A stretch of DNA of 64,000 bases from a bacterium (GCA_021813265.1 JAKALF010000001.1:20731-84730), one strand, 5' to 3'. Shown: positions 16,239 to 24,756, counted from the stretch's first letter. The notes: a model not told the origin generated them from the sequence alone. Numbers and translations: made by a program.

Positions 16239-17186
16239 ATGATGGCATTTCTCATTTTGCTGCTTTTTATTCTGTTTTATCTCCTCGGTAAATCAGCGGA
16301 TCTTGTCGTTCTTCAAGTAAAAGGACTGGGGGAACGTTTCGGCATTCCCCTTTCATTTCTTGGAATCATCTTAGGTCTTTTGACTTCCGTGCCGGAACTT
16401 TCAGTTGGGATCAACGCGCTCCTCGAAAACGCGGTCGCGGTTTCGGTCGGGAATCTCTTTGGAGGAGTTATAGTCCTTTTCGGTCTTATCTACGGGGGAG
16501 GAATTATATTAAACAGAAAAACAAAAACGGACGGGAAAATCTGGCACATTATCCCCTTTTTCTCCTATATTCTCCTCGCTATTATCTTTGGAATTACGGG
16601 AACAATAACCGAGGTGGAGGGAGGAATTCTCATGGCGGGATATCTTGCCTTCATATTTTTCCTCTATCTCAAAGGAGAGAAAAAACAATCAGACCATCAC
16701 TTCAAAAGAACTCCCATTTCTCTTACAAAAAGTGTTTTGATCGTCATCGCGGGTCTTCTTGGAGTAATCGTTCTTTCAAAACTTATTGTCTTTCTCTCGC
16801 TTGAATTTATAAAAGATTTTCATATTCCTGAATTTCTTACTGGGTTTCTTGTGTTTTCCATAGGAACAAATCTGCCTGAAGTCACTATTACCATACGATC
16901 ATGGCGAAAACATATCAAAGATTTGTCAGTTGCGAATATCTACGGATCGGCAATCGCCAACATCTTTATCATAGGCCTTCTCGCCTTTTTAAAACCCATA
17001 CCTATACAAACAGGGATGTCATATTACGCGATGGCTGTAGCGTTTCTCGTACTATTTATTCTCACGGTGTTTTTTTATAAAAGCGACAAAAAACTCACGC
17101 GACCCGAGGGTTTCGCTCTTCTTGGTTTCTACGTCCTTTCCGTTGGAACTGAACTTATCTTGTTCATTCTCGGAAAAATGGGGTAA
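16239..17186 (+). CDS. Sodium/calcium exchanger family membrane protein
   Basis: A 315-residue CaCA-superfamily antiporter (YrbG-like). It has about ten membrane helices in two inverted halves. The alpha-repeat signatures are visible as GILGLLTSVPELSVGINALLEN-like sequence (about 46-63, with the PE pair) and FSIGTNLPEVTITIRSW (about 207-223, with GTNLPE). Such proteins exchange Ca2+ for Na+ or H+ across the cytoplasmic membrane. The start is set at ATG 16239 (or the next ATG, 16242), not further upstream, because that sequence overlaps the divergent ileS start. There is little hydrophilic linker between the halves. Confidence 0.88.
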   Translation: MMAFLILLLFILFYLLGKSADLVVLQVKGLGERFGIPLSFLGIILGLLTSVPELSVGINALLENAVAVSVGNLFGGVIVLFGLIYGGGIILNRKTKTDGKIWHIIPFFSYILLAIIFGITGTITEVEGGILMAGYLAFIFFLYLKGEKKQSDHHFKRTPISLTKSVLIVIAGLLGVIVLSKLIVFLSLEFIKDFHIPEFLTGFLVFSIGTNLPEVTITIRSWRKHIKDLSVANIYGSAIANIFIIGLLAFLKPIPIQTGMSYYAMAVAFLVLFILTVFFYKSDKKLTRPEGFALLGFYVLSVGTELILFILGKMG

Positions 17187-17234
17187 TATGAAAGAAAGAG
17201 GTTTTAATGTATGTATTAGAAACGTACCTCGCCT

Positions 17235-17810
17235 ATGAAAAAAAGGGAGCATTATTCGGAAAAAACGGATGAAGAACTGATTACGCTCACGCTCCAAGAT
17301 AACAAGTATTATCTGTACCTTATGGAACGCTATGAAAAAAAGCTTCTTCGGTACATTATGAGAATTTCATCGCTCCAAAAAGAAGACGCTGAAGACGTGC
17401 TCCAAGAAACCTTTATCAAGGCGTATAAAAACATGAATGACTTCGATGTTTCACTGAAGTTTTCTTCGTGGATTTACAGAATAACGCATAATGAAACTAT
17501 CAATTTTCTGAGGAAAAACCGGGTAATTAAAAACGCCATCAACAACGCTTTCAATGAAGAGGAAATTGGAAGTCTTGTTTCGGAAATAAATCAGGAGGAG
17601 GAGTTTGAAAATAACGCGCTGAAAGGTCGGGTTCAGGAAATTCTTAACGCCATGGACGAAAAATATAAGACGGTTCTTGTTTTAAAATTCATAGAAGAAA
17701 AGAGTTACAAAGAAATTTCCGACATTCTTCAAAAACCTTCGGGGACTATTGCTACCCTGATTAACAGAGCGAAAAAACAATTCAGAGAGCTTGCGGACGC
17801 CAATTTTTAA
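17235..17810 (+). CDS. RNA polymerase sigma factor, ECF/sigma-70 family
   Basis: A 191-residue sigma factor with regions 2 and 4 only. Region 2 includes EDAEDVLQETFIKAYKNM (about 51-68) and FSSWIYRITHNETINFLRKN (-10 recognition and melting). Region 4 includes LVLKFIEEKSYKEISDILQ and a helix-turn-helix GTIATLINRAKKQFRE. The linker is Glu-rich. ECF factors direct RNA polymerase to a small regulon and are usually held by an anti-sigma protein. Here the next gene, 2 nt downstream, encodes a membrane protein that could play that part. Confidence 0.92.
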   Translation: MKKREHYSEKTDEELITLTLQDNKYYLYLMERYEKKLLRYIMRISSLQKEDAEDVLQETFIKAYKNMNDFDVSLKFSSWIYRITHNETINFLRKNRVIKNAINNAFNEEEIGSLVSEINQEEEFENNALKGRVQEILNAMDEKYKTVLVLKFIEEKSYKEISDILQKPSGTIATLINRAKKQFRELADANF

Positions 17811-17812
17811 CC

Positions 17813-18556
17813 ATGACTCTAAGCGAAAAAACATTTGAAAAGATAGGGAAAGAAGAGATAACGCCAATTGCGAAATGGAAATTCTTCCTAAAAAACGTCG
17901 CGGTTTGGACGACGGGTGTTTTTGTCATCATCGCGGGAGGAATAGTAACCGCCCTCACCATCTATCGGGTAAGGGACAGCGACTGGGGGGTGTATAAAAA
18001 CCTCGGAGAAAGTCCTTTTATCTATACGATTCGCATCCTTCCATATGTTTGGATTATAGTCGTCATCCTCTTTATCGCCATAGCGTATTACAACGTACGC
18101 AACACAAAGGGCGGATATCGGTACGCGACTCACATCATCGTGTTTGGAAGTATTTTTGGATCGTTGCTTCTTGGAACCGCCTTCTTTTCTTTAGGATTCG
18201 GAGAACATATTGACGCTCAAATAGGAATATCAGTCCCCGCGTATGAATATCTTGGATATAACAAGCAAAAGATCTGGACGAATCCTGGCGAGGGTTTGCT
18301 TTCAGGCCAAATTATCGCTCTAAGAAACAGCTCTTCCAGCTTCATAATTAGGGATTTTACGGGGAAACCGTGGGTAATATATAGCGACCCTAACGCGCGA
18401 TGGGACGCTTTCGTGCTCCCCAGGGTTGGGGAACAGATAAAGATTATAGGAAAACAAGAAACCCACGACATATTCTTTGCAAGTGAAATACGCCCCTGGA
18501 AATCTCTAAGCGACCCCAACGAAAGAAAAATATTTTACCTGCGTACTACTAAGTGA
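17813..18556 (+). CDS. Membrane protein, possible partner of the sigma factor
   Basis: A 247-residue protein with a short cytoplasmic N-terminus, three membrane helices (about 28-50, 73-94, 105-127) and a ~115-residue C-terminal domain that would face outward. It starts 2 nt after the sigma-factor stop, so co-translation is likely. The N-terminal ~25 residues do not show a zinc-binding anti-sigma (HxxxCxxC) motif. The outer domain is beta-rich (SGQIIALRNSSSSFIIRDFTGKPWVIY), reminiscent of an OB-like sensor fold. An anti-sigma or envelope-sensor role is inferred from position only. Confidence 0.7.
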   Translation: MTLSEKTFEKIGKEEITPIAKWKFFLKNVAVWTTGVFVIIAGGIVTALTIYRVRDSDWGVYKNLGESPFIYTIRILPYVWIIVVILFIAIAYYNVRNTKGGYRYATHIIVFGSIFGSLLLGTAFFSLGFGEHIDAQIGISVPAYEYLGYNKQKIWTNPGEGLLSGQIIALRNSSSSFIIRDFTGKPWVIYSDPNARWDAFVLPRVGEQIKIIGKQETHDIFFASEIRPWKSLSDPNERKIFYLRTTK

Positions 18557-18803
18557 GGCCCCAAAAAATATTCAACTCTGGGGCGGAAAAGGTCGAAAAG
18601 CAATATTCTTGTTGGTGCGGTATATCACTCATTAAATAACACTTACAATTAAAGGACTTCCTCCAATCATATCTATATATCATCAAAGGAGGGTCATATA
18701 CTAGCCAAATTATACGTAAGAATGAATGAGAAAAAAACGCGCTAATAATATAACGGCTCATGACGTAGGGTAAAAAAACACACAACATACACAGAGGGAC
18801 AAA
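18557..18803. other. Intergenic stretch without a supported gene
   Basis: About 250 bp between convergent genes. It has GCCCCA...TGGGGC (18557-18592) as a possible weak hairpin after the membrane-protein stop, and then AT-rich sequence. Short ORFs here lack ribosome-binding sites. I see no RNA gene. Confidence 0.4.
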
Positions 18804-18835
18804 AACAAAAGCCTCGAACCTGCGGGGCTTTTGTT
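18800..18835 (-). terminator. Intrinsic terminator after argS
   Basis: On the minus strand AACAAAAGCC, a 12-nt loop and GGCTTTTGTT followed by TTTG, immediately overlapping the argS stop region. Confidence 0.75.
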
Positions 18836-20433
18836 TACATTTTTTTAAGAAAGGAAATTCCTAAAACAGAAAAGAGGTTTTTGAAAACAATCAAGGTGGC
18901 GGAGATAAGAGTCAGACGAGCGCGAACGACGTTCTTTTCTTCTCCCAAAACCCGTTCTTTTTCATAGAAGCCGTGAAAAACCTTGGCAAGCTCAAGAGCG
19001 TACTGGGTAAGGCGGCGGATGTTGTAACTTGAGGAAACGCTCAAAATAATTTCGGGAAATTGCGCGAGGGTTTTCATAAGACGGATATCTTCTTCCGTTG
19101 AAAGAACGGCAAGATCGGAAAGATCGGGAATAGCTGGTTTTTTGACTTTCCGCATAATGCTCTTGGCGCGTACGGCGGCATATTGGACATAGAATACGGG
19201 GTTTTTTAGTGTCCGTTCTTTCGCGAGAGACATATCAAAATCCATATGCGTTTCTGGAGTAATCATGAGAAAGAAAAAACGCGCGGAATCTTTCCCCACC
19301 TCATCAACAAGCTCCTCAAAGGTAACAAACATACCCTTTCGCTTCGACATCTTTACCTCTCTTCCGTTCTCTAAAAGACGTACCGCTTGCGTTATCATAA
19401 CATCGGATTTTTGGATGCCAACCATGCTCGCGACGGCCTGAATACGAGCCATATATCCATGGTGATCGGGGCCTAAGATAAGGATTTTTGAATCAAATCC
19501 GCGCTTTTTCGTTTCAAGGTAATGCCCGGCATCGGCAAGAAAATAGGTTGGAACTCCGTCTTTTTTCAAAACCACTCGATCTTTATCATCCCCGTACTCG
19601 GTTGTTTTGAGCCATAGAGCTCCATCGGATTCATAAATAGACCGGTTTTTTTGAAAAAGCGACAAAGCCTTTTTAACATACCCCTTCCCGTGAATATCAT
19701 TGTCCTCGGATGTATAGCGATCAAAATATATGCCCGCTTTCTTTTCAATAACATTCCGTGTCGCTTTCAAAAAATCTTTCGCGGCCCGCTTCCCAAGCTT
19801 CAAAGGATCGTGTTTTAAGCGTTTAACGATAGCTACGTGAGCACGAGCCCAATAATCTACGTATTCTCCTTTGTAAAATGTTTCTTCGTAAGGAATGAGG
19901 CGAGACGCGGCGAGAATGGAATTACCCAATGTTTCAATCTGATTTCCCGTGTCGTTTACATAATATTCCTTTTCAACGTCAAAACCCGACATCTGAAGAA
20001 CGTTTCCCAAAACATCTCCTAAGAATCCTCCTCTTCCATTTGCGAGGGTAAGGGGACCGGTTGGATTAGCTGATATAAATTCAATTTGAACCTTTTTTCT
20101 TCGACTTCGGGAAATTTTTCGTTTCCCGTATCGATCTCCCTCCTTTAGAATAAATTTGAGTTCACGAAAAAATACCTCAGGTTTTACCCACATATTCACG
20201 AACCCGGGAGCTTTTGCTTCAACGCGATCAAAAATATCAGAGGTTGTGTTAAGATACGAGGCGAGTTCTTCCGCCATGTCAATGGGAGAGATATGTTTTT
20301 CCTTAGCGAGCAAAAAAGCAACCGTTGTGCTGTAGTGGCCCAATGATTCATGTTCGGGAACGGAAATATCGATATCCACGGAATTTCCTGAAAAATTCCG
20401 TATAACGCGAGTAATATTTTCTTTGATACTCAT
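18835..20433 (-). CDS. argS: Arginyl-tRNA synthetase
   Basis: A 532-residue class I synthetase that charges tRNA-Arg. The N-terminal Add1-like domain is short. The catalytic core shows FISANPTGPLTLANGRGGFLG around 99-119 (HIGH region, with the His replaced by Leu/Ala-Asn as in many ArgRS variants), and VKMSKRKG (KMSKS-like) around 342-349. The C-terminal DALR anticodon-binding domain includes YNIRRLTQYALELAKVFHGFYE. It is slightly shorter than the usual ~560. It starts 42 bp from the divergent smpB gene. Confidence 0.94.
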   Translation of the reverse strand: MSIKENITRVIRNFSGNSVDIDISVPEHESLGHYSTTVAFLLAKEKHISPIDMAEELASYLNTTSDIFDRVEAKAPGFVNMWVKPEVFFRELKFILKEGDRYGKRKISRSRRKKVQIEFISANPTGPLTLANGRGGFLGDVLGNVLQMSGFDVEKEYYVNDTGNQIETLGNSILAASRLIPYEETFYKGEYVDYWARAHVAIVKRLKHDPLKLGKRAAKDFLKATRNVIEKKAGIYFDRYTSEDNDIHGKGYVKKALSLFQKNRSIYESDGALWLKTTEYGDDKDRVVLKKDGVPTYFLADAGHYLETKKRGFDSKILILGPDHHGYMARIQAVASMVGIQKSDVMITQAVRLLENGREVKMSKRKGMFVTFEELVDEVGKDSARFFFLMITPETHMDFDMSLAKERTLKNPVFYVQYAAVRAKSIMRKVKKPAIPDLSDLAVLSTEEDIRLMKTLAQFPEIILSVSSSYNIRRLTQYALELAKVFHGFYEKERVLGEEKNVVRARLTLISATLIVFKNLFSVLGISFLKKM

Positions 20434-20475
20434 TGAATAGAAGTATAGCGGAAATATGCTAATCTAAAAACACCC

Positions 20476-20919
20476 ATGAAATACCTTTCCGAAAACAAAA
20501 ACGCGTATATTGAGTATGAGATACTCTCTACGTATGAAGCGGGTATTGAGCTTTTAGGAAGTGAAGTAAAATCCATCATGTCGCGCGGGGTAAGTCTGAG
20601 AGGAGTATATGCTGTCTTGAAAAACAACGAAGTCTGGGTTATAAACTGCGACATCTCCCCCTATCAACCCAAAAACACGCCTCAAGAATACAATACCAAA
20701 CGAAGCAGAAAACTGCTTCTTCATAAGTCGGAGATAAAAGAACTCATTGGAAAAACCAAAGAAAAGGGGTTGACGCTTATCCCTCTTCGGATGTATAAAA
20801 AAGGAAGCAGGGTAAAGATAGAGATCGGACTTGCGAGACATAGAAAAAAATGGGACAAGCGGGAGGTAATAAGAAAGCGGGAGATGGAAAGAGAGATTCG
20901 AAGAGAAACGAGACTGTAG
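20476..20919 (+). CDS. smpB: SsrA-binding protein SmpB
   Basis: A 147-residue SmpB, the tmRNA partner in trans-translation that rescues stalled ribosomes. Motifs include NKNAYIEYEILSTYEAGIELLGSEVKS near the start, the core LLLHKSEI, and LIPLRMYKKGSRVKIEIGLARHRKKWDKRE, with the basic C-terminal tail that enters the mRNA channel (REMEREIRRETRL). Length is typical. The tmRNA gene begins 17 nt downstream of its stop, so smpB and ssrA form one unit here. Confidence 0.96.
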   Translation: MKYLSENKNAYIEYEILSTYEAGIELLGSEVKSIMSRGVSLRGVYAVLKNNEVWVINCDISPYQPKNTPQEYNTKRSRKLLLHKSEIKELIGKTKEKGLTLIPLRMYKKGSRVKIEIGLARHRKKWDKREVIRKREMEREIRRETRL

Positions 20920-20935
20920 CGTTAAAAACATATAA

Positions 20936-21286
20936 GGGGATGTCGGGCTTCGATAAAGTGTGTCTGGATATGCTGCAAGCTGAGCTGATTGACTCATACA
21001 TCCAATCAAAACAAATAACTGTCAAAAACACAGTTAGGACGCCCGCTTTTGCGTTTGCATAAGTGAACGTCTTCTCTTATCATTTAAGATTAGAGCATCA
21101 GTCCCCGAATCTTCATAGGGGAACCACTGGTGTTATACATGAAGATCGCCGAATATCGCGGTTAATTAGTTCTACCGCCTTCGGTTAATAATTAAAGAAC
21201 TAAATTCTGTTTCTTTTGAAACTAAGCTTGTAGAGTGCGTATTCAAAACATTTTAGATGGCGGTTCAACTCCGCCCATCTCCACCA
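20936..21286 (+). ncRNA. ssrA: Transfer-messenger RNA (tmRNA)
   Basis: A 351-nt tmRNA. The 5' GGGGATG (20936-20942) pairs with CATCTCC (21276-21282) to make the acceptor stem, followed by A and encoded CCA. The T arm GGCGG-TTCAACT-CCGCC is at 21259-21275. The mRNA-like part ends with GTT AGG ACG CCC GCT TTT GCG TTT GCA TAA, giving a tag ending VRTPAFAFA. By the usual position after ACTGTC, the resume codon appears to be AAA (Lys-Asn-Thr-Val...), not the common alanine; this is inference. Pseudoknot-like segments such as CCCCGAATCTTCATAGGGG follow the tag. It lies directly behind smpB. Confidence 0.94.
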
Positions 21287-21339
21287 ACAGGAATTCCTGC
21301 GCCGCCTCCGCTTCCAAAAGGTTTCGAACTGATAAGACC

Positions 21340-21453
21340 ATGAAAAAAGATAAGGCATATATCCAATTTGGCAATTTTAAGGGAGCAACTACCCAAGGCT
21401 GTTTTTGTATTGGGCGAAATCTCAAAACCTTTGAACATATAGCGACAAGCTAA
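21340..21453 (+). CDS. Possible small ORF (37 aa)
   Basis: ATG 21340 opens a 37-codon frame (MKKDKAYIQFGNFKG...) between tmRNA and the ABC-F gene. There is no convincing ribosome-binding site and I recognise no family. It may be spurious; listed because nothing else occupies the gap. Confidence 0.2.
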   Translation: MKKDKAYIQFGNFKGATTQGCFCIGRNLKTFEHIATS

Positions 21454-21478
21454 AATATTTTTCAAAGATTTTTCGAGA

Positions 21479-21510
21479 AAGCCCAGTAGATGCTGGGCTT
21501 CTTAATTGTT
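21479..21510 (+). terminator. Terminator-like hairpin before the ABC-F gene
   Basis: AAGCCCAG (21479-21486), loop TAGATG, CTGGGCTT (21493-21500), then a short T-rich tail. It most likely ends the smpB-ssrA transcript. An ATG in the loop region is in frame with the ABC-F gene but cannot be its start if the hairpin forms. Confidence 0.6.
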
Positions 21511-21522
21511 AAAAACAATACC

Positions 21523-22983
21523 ATGATTATCATTAAAAATCTTACAAAAAATATTTTAGGAGAAACTCTTTTTGAAAAGGTGTCTTTTGCGTTGCATAAA
21601 GGAGATAAGGTTGGACTTGTTGGACCGAATGGTTCTGGAAAATCAACGCTCTTGAAAATCATTCTTGGCAATGTTGAAGCTGACGATGGTGATGTTCGAG
21701 TCGAATATGAAAATATCGGATATCTATCGCAGAAATTGCCTTTTAAGAGCGACGTGACAGTAGAAAGTTTTTTGTCCGCTTCCGGAAATCCAAAAGCAAA
21801 AATTGTTCTTGAAAAAGTTGGGCTTGGTAACATCTCGCATGATATTGCTGTTACTAAACTCAGTGGTGGACAAAAAACGAGATTGTCGCTGGCAAGAATT
21901 TTATTGGACAAACCAAGCGTATTACTCTTAGACGAGCCAACAAACCATCTTGATTTGAAAGGTTTGGAATGGTTAGAGAATTTCATACGCGAATTTAGGG
22001 GCGGTGTTTTGATTGTCTCTCATGACCGCCGTCTGCTTGATAATTCCGTCAATAGAATTCTTGAGATTGATTCGGTAAATCATAAATTCGCTGAATATGT
22101 CGGTGGATATACCGAATACATGATGGAAAAAGAAAAGAAGTTGGTGAAATGGGAAGACGATTACCAACGACAGCAGAAGGAAAAGAGGCGTCTTGAACTT
22201 TGGCTCGCACTGAAGCGGCAAGAAGCGCATATTCATCCCGATCCAACAAAAGGCAGAATGATTCGAGCAAAGGAAAAATATCTGCAACGAGAAATATACG
22301 ACAAGGAAATTCCAAAACCCAAGAGCCAGAAAAAGATAAGCGGTTTGGAACTCAAAGGTAAAACCGCTTCTGCAAAACTTATCGTGCGAGTCAAAGACAT
22401 CGTAAAAAGTTTTCCCGGTAAACAATTGCTTCGTGGAGTTAGTTTTGAATTGCGTGGTAGAGAGCATGTTTTGTTGGCTGGAGATAATGGATCGGGGAAA
22501 ACTACCTTACTCAAAATTCTTACTGGAGAATTGCAACCAGATAGCGGAGAATTTAAGCTTGGCGAAAATGTCCGTTTTGGTTATTTTGCTCAAGAGCACG
22601 AAATTTTAAACCCTGACAAAACAGTAATGGACGAATTTTTGAGTACCGACCGATTACTCAGTTCGTCTAGAAACCCGCGCTCTATTCTCGGCACTTTCCT
22701 TTTTAGCGGACAAAACGCCTTCAAGAAAGTTTCAAGTTTGAGCCTTGGTGAGCGCGTGCGTCTCATTTTCGCTAAACTAACGAACCAAGAAAACGAACTT
22801 CTCATTCTTGATGAGCCGACTAACCATCTCGACATTCGGTCGCGAGAAGTTATTGAAGACGCACTTCTGGGTTACAAAGGAGCTATTCTTGTCGTATCTC
22901 ACGACAGGTATTTTCTTGATAAAATTTCCATCAATAAAACACTGACGATCCAAAATGGAATTATCAAGGAAAAACTTGTGTAA
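21523..22983 (+). CDS. ABC-F family ATPase
   Basis: A 486-residue soluble protein with two ABC domains and no membrane helices. First domain: GPNGSGKST (about 34-42), LSGGQKTRL, LLLDEPTNHLDL. Second: GDNGSGKTT (about 318-326), LSLGERVRL, LILDEPTNHLDI. The ~80-residue charged linker between them is the ABC-F P-site tRNA interaction motif. ABC-F proteins bind the ribosomal E site and relieve stalling or antibiotic block; the exact subfamily (Uup-, EttA- or resistance-like) cannot be told here. The codon usage seems poorer in CGCG-type codons than its neighbours, and it lies right behind a tmRNA gene, a common insertion site. Confidence 0.9.
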   Translation: MIIIKNLTKNILGETLFEKVSFALHKGDKVGLVGPNGSGKSTLLKIILGNVEADDGDVRVEYENIGYLSQKLPFKSDVTVESFLSASGNPKAKIVLEKVGLGNISHDIAVTKLSGGQKTRLSLARILLDKPSVLLLDEPTNHLDLKGLEWLENFIREFRGGVLIVSHDRRLLDNSVNRILEIDSVNHKFAEYVGGYTEYMMEKEKKLVKWEDDYQRQQKEKRRLELWLALKRQEAHIHPDPTKGRMIRAKEKYLQREIYDKEIPKPKSQKKISGLELKGKTASAKLIVRVKDIVKSFPGKQLLRGVSFELRGREHVLLAGDNGSGKTTLLKILTGELQPDSGEFKLGENVRFGYFAQEHEILNPDKTVMDEFLSTDRLLSSSRNPRSILGTFLFSGQNAFKKVSSLSLGERVRLIFAKLTNQENELLILDEPTNHLDIRSREVIEDALLGYKGAILVVSHDRYFLDKISINKTLTIQNGIIKEKLV

Positions 22984-23123
22984 TTCTTCCATATAGTCCG
23001 AAATCTTTTGGAAACGGTGGAGGAATTCCCTTTCCTCCCAATCTTTCCTTCCCGCTTCACCGGAGCGATTTGGGATTTCGCGAAAGCTCGAGCTATGTTC
23101 AGGATATCCCACTGTATAAAATT
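22984..23123. other. Intergenic stretch, no gene seen
   Basis: About 140 bp with no ribosome-binding site or terminator for the ABC-F gene that I can find. It includes a GGTGGAGGAATTCC sequence of unknown meaning. Confidence 0.35.
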
Positions 23124-23156
23124 AATCCCCGATTTAAGTATCGGGGATTTCAAATT
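23124..23156 (-). terminator. Terminator of the small lipoprotein gene
   Basis: Minus-strand AATCCCCGAT, 6-nt loop, ATCGGGGATT (23124-23149), followed by AATTTTAT, 7 nt after the stop. Confidence 0.75.
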
Positions 23157-23513
23157 TTATCTGTCCCTTATTTTTCTTATAAGAACTCCCTCATTTGTTG
23201 AGGTTGTTCCTAAGGCAATAATCCACGTTATTACGCATAACGTGGGGTTGGTGTTCCAATATAACGTTGTCGCGATAATCGCCGCGTATATTCTTGGGAC
23301 TACCAACCAACCGAACCAGCCGCCAAATCCTATAGGAAAGGGCGTTGCCACAAGCATAGTGATTCTTGGAAACAGATTCATAAAAATCAAGAACCAAACA
23401 CTGTGGACTCTCCAGAAGTCGGTTTGGGTCGTCATTTCATGACCAGCAACCGAACATCCTGTTAAAAATAAGGCGGAAAATAAAAAGAGAAAGAAAAAAT
23501 AACGATTTTTCAT
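23157..23513 (-). CDS. Small membrane lipoprotein, unknown
   Basis: A 118-codon frame giving about 118 residues from ATG 23513, chosen because a GGAG site sits 7 nt upstream (a second ATG at 23525 overlaps that site). A signal peptide ends in the lipobox LTGC (Cys about 19), so the mature protein is probably lipidated. Two or three hydrophobic segments follow, with aromatic-rich patterns (FWRVHSVWFLIFMNLFPRIT, FGGWFGWLVVPRIYAAI, TLYWNTNPTLCVITWIIALG). I have no firm family name. It is a monocistronic gene with its own terminator. Confidence 0.7.
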   Translation of the reverse strand: MKNRYFFFLFLFSALFLTGCSVAGHEMTTQTDFWRVHSVWFLIFMNLFPRITMLVATPFPIGFGGWFGWLVVPRIYAAIIATTLYWNTNPTLCVITWIIALGTTSTNEGVLIRKIRDR

Positions 23514-23616
23514 GACTAACTCCATTCAATTATTAAGGATTTTTGCTGATTTAATCAAAACAGCAATAACCTATTCTGTCAAATAGAAGATTTCTAATAA
23601 ATTACCCACTATTTTC

Positions 23617-23739
23617 TTATCTCACCCCATCAACTTGAGTAGTAGGAATAGAAATATTTTTAGGCGCGGGAACAAACATCGCGATAATAAGAAGCGCTAT
23701 AAGAATAACAAGAAGAAGCGATAAGGAACGTATGTTCAT
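23617..23739 (-). CDS. Tiny membrane protein (40 aa)
   Basis: A 41-codon frame beginning MNIRSLSLLLVILIALLIIA, one membrane helix followed by a short polar tail that ends TTQVDGVR. It begins 4 nt after the stop of the upstream 88-aa gene with AAAGGG nearby, so it is likely translated by coupling. Both encoded proteins are single-span membrane proteins. No family recognised. Confidence 0.5.
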   Translation of the reverse strand: MNIRSLSLLLVILIALLIIAMFVPAPKNISIPTTQVDGVR

Positions 23740-23743
23740 GCTG

Positions 23744-24010
23744 TTATAATCCCTTTAACAAATCTTGGAGCTGACTTCCCCCCGATCCTGAATTCAAAAT
23801 GTTTTGCAGGTTTTCCACGTTAGAAAAATTTGAAAGATATTTTAGATAATAGAAATACCCATAGACAAGAGAAAGAATAATGAAAAGAATCTTCACTATC
23901 CCCCATATACGCATATGTCTATACCGCTTCTCAAGCTTCTTTAACCGTTCGTTATTCTCCTCGGCTAGTATGGATGTTTTCTGAAGTAATGTTTTTTCTT
24001 CGTCAGTCAT
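23744..24010 (-). CDS. Small single-span membrane protein (88 aa)
   Basis: Residues 1-35 are charged and helical (coiled-coil-like, EEKTLLQKTSILAEENNERLKKLEKRY), residues 37-58 form one membrane helix, and the tail is Ser/Gly/Asn-rich. I do not recognise it; similar short proteins are common in Patescibacteria. It diverges from infC and is coupled to the 40-aa protein downstream. Confidence 0.65.
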   Translation of the reverse strand: MTDEEKTLLQKTSILAEENNERLKKLEKRYRHMRIWGIVKILFIILSLVYGYFYYLKYLSNFSNVENLQNILNSGSGGSQLQDLLKGL

Positions 24011-24053
24011 GGATACGGGCTCATTCTAACATATAATTGACGGGGGGCAAAAA

Positions 24054-24575
24054 ATGCCCTATGATACGCGTATACGATATAAAGTAAACAAAGAAATAAC
24101 GGAATCGGAGCTTCGGGTGATTGATGAGCACGGAGTCAACCTCGGCATCATGAAACGAGAAGACGCTTTTCGCCTGGCTTGGAACAACAATAAAGATGTT
24201 GTGGAAATTTCAGGAACGGCCAAACCACCGGTTGTAAAAATTATCGATTTTGATAAGTTCAGATATCAAAAAGAAAAGGAGGAAAAGAAACAACGGTTGG
24301 CCGAAAAAGCAAAGGAGCTGAAACACGTGCGTATCACCCCCCGAGCGGCTGAAAACGATCTTCAGGTTAAGCTCCGCAAAGTTGAGGAATTCCTAAAAAA
24401 CGGCCACAACGTAGAAATCGGAATCCTCTTCAAGGGAAGAGAGAAGGGAAATAAGATGTGGGGACTCGAGAAACTCAACCAATTTCTTCAAAAGATCCAA
24501 ACTCCTCATATCGTCACTATGTCACCACGACAAGGAGGGAGAGGAATGATAAGTCAGGTAGCGCCAAAAAAATAA
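24054..24575 (+). CDS. infC: Translation initiation factor IF-3
   Basis: A 173-residue IF-3, which binds the 30S subunit and controls start-codon selection and subunit dissociation. N-terminal domain includes RVIDEHGVNLGIMKREDAFRLA; the linker is Lys/Glu-rich; the C-terminal domain has KHVRITPRAAENDLQVKLRKVEEFL and GREKGNKMWG. The ATG at 24054 follows a GGGGGG run that could act as a ribosome site. It heads the classic infC-rpmI-rplT cluster. Confidence 0.96.
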   Translation: MPYDTRIRYKVNKEITESELRVIDEHGVNLGIMKREDAFRLAWNNNKDVVEISGTAKPPVVKIIDFDKFRYQKEKEEKKQRLAEKAKELKHVRITPRAAENDLQVKLRKVEEFLKNGHNVEIGILFKGREKGNKMWGLEKLNQFLQKIQTPHIVTMSPRQGGRGMISQVAPKK

Positions 24576-24576
24576 C

Positions 24577-24756
24577 ATGAAAAACAGAAAGAGTATTTCA
24601 AAAAGGATAAAAATAACCAAAACGGGAAAGGTTGTAAGGAGATCTATGGGTCTTGGTCACTCAAGAGGAAATAAATCCACAACTCAAAAAATGAGGAGGA
24701 GAAGTTCCCGCGATCTTCGGACGCTCGGAAAAATAATTAAGAAGAAATACCTTTAA
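24577..24756 (+). CDS. rpmI: 50S ribosomal protein L35
   Basis: A 59-residue, highly basic protein: MKNRKSISKRIKITKTGKV then RRSMGLGHSRGNKST and a Arg/Lys-rich tail. The KRIKITKTGKVVRR-type N-terminus and the GHSRGNKS core match bL35. It lies 1 nt after infC and before rplT, its usual place. It was too short to appear in ordinary ORF lists. The tail RRRSSRDLRTLGKIIKKKYL is a little longer than in other bacteria aligned from memory. Confidence 0.92.
   Translation: MKNRKSISKRIKITKTGKVVRRSMGLGHSRGNKSTTQKMRRRSSRDLRTLGKIIKKKYL

Noticed and set aside
18549..18788. 79-aa minus-strand ORF between the sigma partner and argS
   Set aside because: No SD, poor composition, overlaps the preceding gene's end; likely chance.
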